DNA from: Cochliopodium minus
Lineage: Eukaryota > Discosea > Himatismenida > Cochliopodiidae
Assembly: GCA_024220525.1 (NCBI GenBank)
Contig: JAMYWO010000063.1
Location: 2,501 to 21,258 of the forward strand
Length of the DNA stretch: 18,758 nt
Direction of reading: 5' to 3'
Shown: in pieces, positions 7,301-14,869 of the stretch
Position numbering within the stretch: the stretch's first letter is position 1
How the letters are laid out: each line of letters begins with the position of its first letter
Program-made: the position numbers and the translations under genes
The notes under the pieces: model-generated
What the model was told of the DNA's origin: nothing
The model's input: the letters and a program-made list of their open reading frames with translations, nothing else
Databases searched by the model: none

Positions 7301-9651
7301 ATATTACCATTTCTTTTTTTGTACCAAGCATACAACAACCAGTTGAATCCTTCAAGTTGGTAAGGATGCAACGATCCACCTCTCAAAAAAGGAGGCTGCT
7401 CTTTGCACTCATAAAAGTCGTGTTTGGGTTTGAACTCTTTGAGGTCTTGGGTAGGAGGGCATTTATTTTTGATGGCTTTGGAAATCTTCCTTTCGTATTC
7501 AGTAATTTTTTCTGGGAAATTTTCTTTGACCCAGTCGGCACTTTCGTTTGTACAATAAGAAATGGGCAACTCTTTCCAAACCACCAAATAAGAGTTTTTG
7601 TTTTTTGAAGCATCCTTGGCGAGTATCCTGTCGATCAACTTCCATTCTTCTTTGACGGCTTCTTCCTTGGTTTGGGGATCACCTGCGTTGTTGACATAAT
7701 GAATGAGGGTTTGCCCGAACGACTTCTTGAGCCAAGAGTAAGAAACCCACACGACATTGTAATGGCTGACTCCTTTCCACTTGACCAAAATTTCAGTGTT
7801 GATCCACTCTGAATGAGTAGTAGGCTTGAAAACACTCTCTTTTTCAACGATGCTAACCATCTTTGTTTTCTTTGATAATTTACGAGGTCTCCATGCCAAA
7901 ATGGTTTGAGGCGTGTTTTCGTCATATTCCTCACACTCTGCACAGATATCCTCGTCATTCTTCCCTATACAGACGCTGTGAATCACTCTCCCACAAGAGT
8001 TGCAAGTGTACAATTCCTCATCAGTTGCCTTTTGGCACATCTCACAAAAGCAATTTTGGCAAGCCCAGGTACCTGTTGGAACAGACGAAATTCCGACGCA
8101 TTTCAAGTGGTAGCTCTTTGCACATTTTTCGCATACTATCAACTTTCCACCTTTCTTGCACTTGAAGCATTCATCTTCGGTCCCTTCACTGTCAGATGTG
8201 AAATCTTCTTCATCTTTCCCGATCTTTTCCGAAGAAGTTTCGCTCTCGTCCTCCATAACTTCGTCGTCCTCAGACTGGTAGATGTTTTTGTTTTTGTTTC
8301 TTGTTGATCTCGCATGTTTTTTCTTGCTTGCCACTGCTGTACTAGTTTTTCTGCTGTTTCTGCTAGATCTTCGAGAACTGCTTTCTTTATAAACTTCTTC
8401 CTCCTTACTTTCTTCAACAAAATCTTCGCTCTCATCTTCTTGTACTTGCATGAATTCACTTTCAACGCTTTCGCTCATGGAATCAGTGATGTTGATCTTT
8501 TTCTCCTTGTTGTATTGATCTTTTGCAGATAACTCTCTCTTTTCTTCTTTTGGCCTTCCTTTCTCATTAACTTTAGGAACCACCTTTACAGGGCTTTTAA
8601 ATGCAGTGTTTAATTTTTTGGTTTTGGGCTCTTCGCTTTTAGTTTCTTCACTCTCTGATACTTTTTTCTTTATTGGTTTTGTCTTAGGAACAGGTTTTGT
8701 TCCTTTCTTTTCATTTTCTCTCTCAGAATCTTCCTCTTCGCTCTTTTCTTTTTTCTTTGGTGTTTTTGAAGAAGTTACTTTGGCCACGGGCTTTGGGACA
8801 TTTTTAGATTCAGGCTTTTTTTTTGTGTTTCTTTCCGAGGATTCTTCACTTTCTGATTCATCATCGTTGGAAGTTTTTTTCTTAGAGGGCTTTGCTTTAG
8901 ATATTGCTTTACTAGTGTTTTTTTTAGGGGATTCTTCACTATCAGAATGGAGATCGCTTTCAATCAACTTCTTTGTAGTAGATTTTTTATTTACATTTGT
9001 TTTTTTTAATGAATCTTTATTCGTAGATTTCTTTGCTATTTCGTTCTTTTTCTTTGATTTTACTAAATCCTCATTGCTCTCCGAATCTCTCTCAATATCG
9101 ATGGTTTTTTTGGCTTTGGATTTGATTGAATGTGATGATTCGTCAGATTTTCCTGAATTCTGTTTCTTTTCTTTGATATCAACTTTTGAATCAATTATTT
9201 TGTTATCTTCTTTTATCCCCCTCTTCTTTGGTGGCATATTTTTATTATCTGATTTATTATTTTCGGTATTTTGTAGAAGATTTTTGTTCTTCTTTTCATT
9301 CTTCTTTTTACAATATTCACATATCCATTCTCCATCTGGAATTTTTTTCAATGGAGGATTCAAGCATTTGATATGAAAACTATTTGGGCATGTTTCACAT
9401 AATATCAATGATCCTCCTTTATTGCATTCATAACACTGATTATCATTAGATATTTGAGAATCAGATTCTGATTCAGATTCCTCTTCAGGAATGCATTCTT
9501 TGCATAACCATTTCCCTTCAGGATTATTCTTTAAAGGAGGGTCTAAACATTTGTTGTGATATTTCTTATTACATTTATCACATGTCAATAATTTTCCACT
9601 ATGATCCTTACATTTGTTGCATGAATCTTTTTGGAGCAGTTTTTTCTTCAT
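4352..9651 (-). CDS. CHD3/4 (Mi-2/PICKLE)-type chromodomain helicase with four PHD-type modules
   Basis: ATP-dependent nucleosome remodeller of CHD subfamily II, 1672 predicted residues, nuclear. Six exons: 9651-7308, 7251-7209, 7155-6897, 6839-6044, 5987-5961, 5901-4352. Order: PHD1 (11-53), PHD2 (73-114), long charged linker (117-490), PHD3 (495-537), a second Cys/His finger (536-573), tandem chromodomains (about 585-720), then the Snf2 motor: motif I GDEMGLGKT (785-793), motif II DEGH (895-898), LTGTPIQN, LRKCCNHPFL, motif VI QAISRAHRIGQ. Downstream, DYWQKLL and GVGKRAKKINY (about 1311-1343) match the CHD3/4 post-motor block, which excludes ISWI and CHD1. The tail is Asn-rich and ends in VIDLTN. 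Oddities: a GC-AG intron inside the motor, 27- and 43-nt exons, and motif V reading STRSTRLG instead of STRAGGLG. DEGH in place of DEAH occurs in other Snf2 proteins. The gene shares a divergent promoter region with CDC73. Confidence 0.93.
4955..5035 (-). repeat. Asparagine-rich coding repeat in the CHD tail
   Basis: Residues about 1446-1472 of the CHD protein are mostly Asn, encoded by interspersed AAT and AAC codons. It lies in the disordered tail beyond the GKR-KKINY block. It resembles Asn tracts common in AT-rich amoebozoan proteomes and is mirrored by those in the STAT protein. Confidence 0.8.
7156..7208 (-). other. GC-AG intron in the CHD helicase motor
   Basis: After motif I the exon ends CAATG, the intron starts GCAAAC and ends TTTTTAATAG. 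The phase-2 junction TG|C gives GKTIQCISLVVSL, the conserved motif Ia region. Reading through would hit an in-frame stop soon after IQWQTIFIL. At 53 nt it is among the shortest introns here. Confidence 0.85.
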
Positions 9652-9840
9652 TTTTTTTTTTTTGAATATAAATAAACTAGAAAATTTTTATTAATTTTTA
9701 TAAACTAAGTATTCATTCTCCCATTGCTTTGATAAGATGTGATTTATTAAATTTATTTAGAACGATCTTTATAATATTAATTTAATAATAGTGCATAATT
9801 AAAAAAAAAAATTGAAAATTCTCTTTTTCTGACCAAATAA
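9652..9840. promoter_or_regulatory. Divergent CHD / CDC73 promoter region
   Basis: The 189 bp between the CHD start codon (minus) and the CDC73 start codon (plus) must hold both 5' UTRs and promoters. It is strongly AT-rich, with poly-T next to the CHD ATG. A less biased patch at about 9713-9745 contains TTGATAAGATG, a GATA-like core. No clear TATA box can be assigned to either side. Confidence 0.5.
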
Positions 9841-11386
9841 ATGGAAAACAATTTCATTGATCCTCTCACCAATCTCAGAGAATGGACTGTAAAAAAGAAA
9901 TTGCCAAGATTCTCTGATAATAAATTGATATTCAACAATATATGGTATTCAAAAGACATCAAAACCAGATTTATATCTAAAAATGGTGGACATTATACCC
10001 TTGAGGCTATATGGTTCGTATTGATGAATCAAAATGAGCCTTTTGGCAATTACTTCACCAAATGTACTGATAAGAAAATAGCTATGGTTTCAATGTTTGA
10101 TTATAAACCCATCATTAAATTTTTGAATGGAGAAGAAGTAAAAGATAAGCTCGATAATAATCTTGAGATAGGTAAAATTAATAGAACAAAAGATAATTTA
10201 TGGGATATAGAAGCATTAAATAAATTTATAATGGATTGATTTTAATTCTTATTTTCCAAAAAGAAAATTTGAAAGATTTTTGGGGAATAGCAAGTGATAA
10301 AAGAACCAATGAATCCGAAGATAGTTCTAGCAATAAAAGATTGAAAGGAGATAGCCTCGATATCAGTAGCAAAGAAAAAAATGATTTGTCAGACAAAGAT
10401 CTGTCAATGATAAAAGAACATCTCAAAAGAGAAAATTTGGTGGAGAACAGAAAGACTATTCTCCTGAGTAAATCAAAGGATGTAAAAAAATTTAAAAATT
10501 TGATAGAGATGGTGAAGATAGATATGAAGAACGAAGAGAAATTGGAATTGAAGGAGAAGAGAGAGAAAGAGGAATTGGAAAAATCTAATAAGGGTGAATT
10601 GGAGGCTGAAGCATCGAAATTGGGTATAGATATGGAGTAAGTTTCATTTTTTAAAAATTTTTTTATTTTGAGAATATTCTTCAACATATTTCCTTTTTAA
10701 TTGACCATATTCTATTTCCACAGTGGATCTTTCAAGAGCAATGATTTGAAGCCTAAATATTCTCACTCACATTCTCATAGCCATTCCACCCCCAGCCAAA
10801 GATCCAAGCCAGTGGGCCAAATTCCGATAATAATCGTTCCTGGTGGAACTAATTCATTGCTTAATCTATATAATGCACCCCAATTCTTTGAGGATAGAGT
10901 ATTCGTTGATCCATTCGTAGCCCAACAAAAATTTGGCAAAAAAATCGCCAAGAATAAATTCTATCGTAAAATTGATGGAAAATCTGTCGTTTATGATGTA
11001 TATGATAACACTAAATCCTTCACCCCTCAAGATTGGGAGCGTGTTGTTGCTGTATTTTCAAATGCTAAAGATTGGCAATTTAAGGGTTGGAAGATTTGGA
11101 AGGAGGATCCCACTGAGATCTTCTATCATACTTGTGGATTCTATTTAAAATATGAAGAAGATAATATCCTACCTGATAAAATTAAATCATGGAATGTCAT
11201 CACTTTGAAAGTAAAATTTTCTTTCCTTTTTTTCAATTCTTTTTTTAATTTAAAAATTATAAATTTTCATTTCCATAGATTTCAAAAAATAGTCGCCATT
11301 CAGACCATGCCACAGTATCTGAATTTTGGAATATCATTGATACCCAAGGTGCCAAAAAACATCCTCTTTTGGCTCTAAATTTTTGA
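9841..11386 (+). CDS. CDC73: Cdc73/parafibromin, Paf1 complex subunit
   Basis: Predicted 432-residue Cdc73, a subunit of the Paf1 complex that travels with RNA polymerase II and supports elongation and histone modification. Exons: 9841-10171, 10264-10636, 10724-11210, 11279-11386, all GT-AG. The N-terminal domain (1-110) has the hallmark DPLTNLREWTVKKKLPRF and SKNGGHYTLEAIWFVL. The middle (111-245) is charged and probably helical. A His-Ser run (SHSHSHSHS, 248-256) precedes the C-terminal Ras-like Cdc73 domain (about 265-432): PIIIVPGGTNSLLNLYNA, FEDRVFVDP, VVAVF, WQFKGWKI, WNVITLK, then the spliced end SRHSDHATVSEFWNIID. The length lies between yeast (393) and human (531). The first intron is chosen because the open reading frame otherwise stops at 10239 with no compatible donor later, and LEI-ENLKDFWG joins in phase. 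The gene diverges from CHD. Confidence 0.93.
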
Positions 11387-11731
11387 AATATGAAATCTCA
11401 AAATATGAAAATTAAAAAGAAAATATTAATTTTTCAAAGACTATCTTGTTTCATATATATTAATTTAATTATTAAACATCTCAGGGTCATTTTTGAATCC
11501 CTTTTCCAAAACATTACTATTGTTAAGACTTTTATAAAATAAAAATACCAATATATATTTTTATAAATAAAAAAATTAATAAAAAAAAAAAATAGGACTT
11601 TATTTTTTGAACTTTATCAAACAAAAAAGCCAAATTTATAAAGGTATAAATAAAATTAATACTCAAAATAAATAACTTTAAAAAAAAAAATCATATACTC
11701 AAAGTATAATTTATAATTAAAATTTTTAACG
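11387..11731 (+). promoter_or_regulatory. Intergenic / STAT upstream region with TATA-like box
   Basis: 345 bp between the CDC73 stop and the STAT ATG. The best promoter candidate is TATAAATA at 11645-11652, 80 bp upstream of the ATG, followed by A-rich sequence. A patch of more balanced composition at about 11483-11540 is unexplained. The rest is AT-rich with poly-A runs and should also contain the CDC73 3' end. Confidence 0.35.
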
Positions 11732-13705
11732 ATGGAATTTGAAAATATTTATAACAATAACAATAACAATAATAATAATAATCAAAATAACAATGTATTC
11801 TATCAACCAACCAGAAATTCAATGGAAAACAAAGAACAAAGACCCAATAAGAAAATCAAATTAGAAGGAAATGATTTCGATTTTGATAATGGGACATGGG
11901 ATAAATTTCCTGAAAATAATTTGATAGATAATAATTTCTCAATATCCTCCTCCAAATTGACTGAATCTTACATAAATCTGATTATCAACCAAGAGAATAA
12001 TGAAAACGTTCCTAATAACTTCCATAATATCATCCCCAACAATATGAACAATATTAATCCTACTCCCGAATTGACCAACAATATTAACAATGAAAACAAT
12101 ATTAATATTAATAATAATAATAATAATATGCCCTTCTTCATGAACGATAATCATGAAATACAAGAAAACAATAGTGGAGAAATGGGGAAGATGGAGCAGC
12201 CAAAGGATATAGTGATAGAGCTGTACGAACCACTACTCAAAAAAATAAATGGGGATCTTAAGCAATTCGAATTGGAGATTGATAAGATCTATGAGGAATG
12301 CAAGAACAGGATCTATCCAGACAAGAAATTCATCATGTTAATCATAGAAAAAATAGAGGTTCTTCGCACAGAAATACAATATCTCCTCCGCAAAAAAATC
12401 TTGCACGTGGGGAACGTATATTATTCACAATGGCTCTTGCAACAGTTAATGATATCTTCCAAAAGGCTCACCTTGGTCAACAATGAGATAGATTACTTCC
12501 AGGAGAAGCTCTCCAAGAACGATGCAGTGGAATCTTTGATCTCCTTTGTGTTTGTCGATCAACCTCTTTCCCAATCCTTCAAGAACAAGAATCGTGCTAG
12601 GCAGGTGAACACCAAAAAGAAATCTCACTGCAACATGAAAGCTGCCATCATCAGCAGTCCCAACACCTATTTTCGCTTCGTCAATCCTGTAATGGCCCAT
12701 TTCGCCACTAAAGAAGATACCACCTCCAAACCTGATATCACCCTTGAAACCAACACCGAGGAGGTCGCCAAGAACGTGTTGGTCATCTCTTTCAGCTTCA
12801 GATTCCCTGTTGGCACCAGATGCAAGCCTGCTCAACTCAGACTGGAGGTGGAAGGTGATGCTTATCTCCCTCAGGCCAGCACCAAGTTCACAACCACCAT
12901 CAAGAGCGAGATCTCCAACAATTTCGTTGTTGCTACCAATGAATGTCAATGGGAGGGTGCTGAAGGAAAGTTACTTCTTTTCGATCTCTTTGGAGAGGAT
13001 TACATCATCGGTTCTCAAAAGGGCAGCAAGAAGAAGAAGAAGAAAAATGCCAAGGATCAGAAGGAGTCCACCTGGCCTTTTTTCATCAACCAACTTTCTG
13101 TCAGGTTCATCCGTGCCACCCGCCAAGAGATCTCCATCAACGAGCTCGTTAACAAGCTTGAGAGCGGAGAGATCGAATCGATCTTCAAACGCGTTTTCAT
13201 CGAGATCGACATCAACTATCTCCAAGAACAGAGGTTCAACAACCAAGTTGCCGTCACACCTCAACAAGTTGAGACTTTCTGGGAGTGGTATGGAAAGACC
13301 CTTCACATCTTCAGACACAACTCTCACATCAGAACCATCTTCCTCGAGGGTCTCTTCTTCTCTCTCATCTCCAAAGAGAGATCCAACCTACTCCTTCAAG
13401 GTCAACGTCCTGGCTCTTTCCTCATTCGTAATAGTGAGAGATCTACCAAGGGTGAGTTTGCTCTTGCCTTCGTTTCCGACAATGACCGCATCAAGCACAC
13501 CAAGATTGAATCTCAGAAGATCCAGCCTCCTCACAACAGCTTGCCTGATTACATCAAGGATATCACTCAGCTCATGTTTGTCATTAAGCCTCCCACCATC
13601 GGTTCCAAGAATTATCTCATCTTACCCAAGGATATCGCCTTTGACAAGTTCTACACCAAGAAGATCAAGGATGTCGATGATGGTTATGAGGAGATTGATG
13701 ATTAG
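11732..13705 (+). CDS. STAT-family transcription factor with SH2 domain
   Basis: Single-exon, 657-residue STAT-type protein: a latent cytoplasmic factor that dimerises through SH2-phosphotyrosine contacts and binds DNA in the nucleus. The N-terminus (1-150) is Asn-rich, with a basic PNKKIK patch near residue 38. Residues about 158-265 are helical and fit the coiled-coil domain. About 275-475 fit the STAT DNA-binding domain (FRFVNP, VISFSFRFP, ECQWEGAEG), interrupted by a Lys run at 433-438. A linker (FWEWYGKTLHIF) leads to the SH2 domain (about 538-640), whose LISKERSNLLL and GSFLIRNSE place the phosphate-binding Arg at 566. A lone C-terminal Tyr652 in DDGYEEIDD is the expected phosphorylation site. 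The protein ends five residues later, so there is no metazoan-style transactivation tail; Dictyostelium STATa also ends soon after its tyrosine. No tyrosine kinase lies in the window. Codon use becomes much G/C-richer after about 12400, suggesting strong expression. Confidence 0.88.
   Translation: MEFENIYNNNNNNNNNNQNNNVFYQPTRNSMENKEQRPNKKIKLEGNDFDFDNGTWDKFPENNLIDNNFSISSSKLTESYINLIINQENNENVPNNFHNIIPNNMNNINPTPELTNNINNENNININNNNNNMPFFMNDNHEIQENNSGEMGKMEQPKDIVIELYEPLLKKINGDLKQFELEIDKIYEECKNRIYPDKKFIMLIIEKIEVLRTEIQYLLRKKILHVGNVYYSQWLLQQLMISSKRLTLVNNEIDYFQEKLSKNDAVESLISFVFVDQPLSQSFKNKNRARQVNTKKKSHCNMKAAIISSPNTYFRFVNPVMAHFATKEDTTSKPDITLETNTEEVAKNVLVISFSFRFPVGTRCKPAQLRLEVEGDAYLPQASTKFTTTIKSEISNNFVVATNECQWEGAEGKLLLFDLFGEDYIIGSQKGSKKKKKKNAKDQKESTWPFFINQLSVRFIRATRQEISINELVNKLESGEIESIFKRVFIEIDINYLQEQRFNNQVAVTPQQVETFWEWYGKTLHIFRHNSHIRTIFLEGLFFSLISKERSNLLLQGQRPGSFLIRNSERSTKGEFALAFVSDNDRIKHTKIESQKIQPPHNSLPDYIKDITQLMFVIKPPTIGSKNYLILPKDIAFDKFYTKKIKDVDDGYEEIDD
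11753..11794 (+). repeat. Poly-asparagine tract in the STAT N-terminus
   Basis: Residues 8-21 are Asn except for one Gln, encoded by alternating AAC and AAT codons rather than a pure trinucleotide. A second Asn-rich stretch lies at about 12077-12127 (residues 116-132). Both are outside the structured domains. Confidence 0.85.
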
Positions 13706-14139
13706 ATAGATGAAAAAAAAAATTTTGGAGGAAACTTATCATTTCCCTTTTTTTTTTCGTGAAATATTTTTGTTTATAAAAAAAATTGAAATAAATTGTT
13801 AATAAATTTAATTTTTTTTCTCATCTCCCGTTTAATTTTCAACATTTTGCTCTGCAAAGTAAGTTTTTCTTTTCTTTTTATTTATAATATTAAATAAATT
13901 TTTTTTTTTCTTTCTCAATAATCACCAAAAAGGTAAGAAAATATTTCAAATTATTTAAAGATTTATTTTCATTATTCTTTCACCCCTTTTATAGGAATAA
14001 AAAGCAAAATTAGGAAAATTATTATTTAAAATCCCTTAAAAAACATCAAAACAATTTCCCCTTCATTTTTAAAAGATTAGTGAACAGAGGAATAAAAATT
14101 AGTTCATTTTAAATACATTTTATTTGGACTTAAAGTTCA
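13706..14139. other. Convergent intergenic region with orphan splice signals
   Basis: 434 bp between the stops of STAT (+) and the zinc-finger gene (-). No open frame of note. On the + strand there is a GTAAGT donor at 13859, an AG|GTAAG junction at 13931-13937 and a TTTTATAG acceptor ending at 13994, so a spliced STAT 3' UTR or a non-coding transcript is possible. The rest is T-rich low-complexity DNA. Confidence 0.45.
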
Positions 14140-14529
14140 TTAATTTCTTCTCATTCTAGTTGGCCTGTTTCTCTTCTTAGTACAATCACCTAAACTTTTG
14201 CAAGCATCACATCTAGATTTGTCGTGAGGCCCCTTGAGATTTCTCGAAACTGCTTCTAAGTTGCTTTTGTCCAAGTTTTGCCACATGCATAATGCCAATG
14301 TTTTTTTGTTACAACTTTTGCACCCTTGTTTATATATTTTATAGCTGTGTGCAGAATGCCATGTATTTTTGCATTCACAAATGTAAAAACCAAAGCTCTT
14401 TTTTCCTTTAAAGTCCCTGAGTAATACCCATTTCCCTTCCGTATCTACTGGTGGAGCTAATCCAAAGTTATTCTCCTGTTCAATCGATTGGCTTGATTCA
14501 CCATCTGCATAATAAACTAATCTTGACAT
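14140..14529 (-). CDS. 3CxxC / ZAR1-like zinc-finger protein
   Basis: 129-residue single-exon protein with a zinc-binding C-terminal half like the 3CxxC domain of animal ZAR1 (zygote arrest) proteins. From residue about 46: FGFYICECKNTWHSAHSY, then YKQGCKSCNK (Cys70, Cys73), PHDKSRCDACKSLGDC (Cys107, Cys110, Cys116) and a basic tail ending RPTRMRRN. This spacing, GYF-C-C-W-SA, K-Q-C-C-K and PH-C-CK-C, is the ZAR1 signature; in animals that domain binds RNA, notably in maternal mRNA storage. The N-terminal 40 residues look disordered and acidic. CECK gives a C-x-C pair (51, 53) in place of the usual CxxC. RNA binding is an inference from family. The gene converges with STAT and diverges from the actin-like gene. 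Confidence 0.65.
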   Translation of the reverse strand: MSRLVYYADGESSQSIEQENNFGLAPPVDTEGKWVLLRDFKGKKSFGFYICECKNTWHSAHSYKIYKQGCKSCNKKTLALCMWQNLDKSNLEAVSRNLKGPHDKSRCDACKSLGDCTKKRNRPTRMRRN

Positions 14530-14869
14530 TATTAAATTCTTTCTTTTTGAGTTTTATTTTTTATTTAAATTTATATTTTTTATAATTTTTTTTAAAAATT
14601 TTAAATTCCAATTTGGTTTATATTCGTAGAATTAAAAAAACTGGTTTGGAAATGACTCACATGAGACCAATTACCAATGAGAAATTTAAAGATATAATTT
14701 GTTTACTTTTAAAAATTATTTTGAATTTAAAAAGGGAGATCTTGCAATTTAATATTTCTTGTGCCAAGGAGAAATTTCTTTTGTTGATCCAAAATTGAAT
14801 TCAATGAAAAAATCAAATCAAGATTGGTTGAATTTACCTTTGAAATTATTAAAAAAAAATTGATTCAAA
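14530..14869. promoter_or_regulatory. Divergent intergenic region, zinc-finger gene / actin-like gene
   Basis: 340 bp carrying the upstream regions of both flanking genes. A less AT-rich patch at about 14638-14798 is open in one + frame for about 60 codons but has no recognisable domain, and I could not join it to the actin-like gene. No clear TATA box stands out. Confidence 0.4.

Noticed and set aside
8606-9376. 256-codon + strand open frame opposite the CHD linker
   Set aside because: Phe/Ser-rich mirror of the Lys/Glu/Ser-rich linker on the minus strand; looks like a membrane protein only because of this composition.
10172-10239. Read-through of CDC73 exon 1 to the stop at 10239
   Set aside because: The sequence is open but ends in TGA with no compatible donor after it; the GTAAAA donor at 10172 joins in phase to ENLKDFWG.
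12744-13709. 321-codon + strand frame overlapping STAT
   Set aside because: Ser/Arg/Pro-rich out-of-frame shadow of the G/C-rich half of STAT; the STAT frame has clear DNA-binding and SH2 domains.
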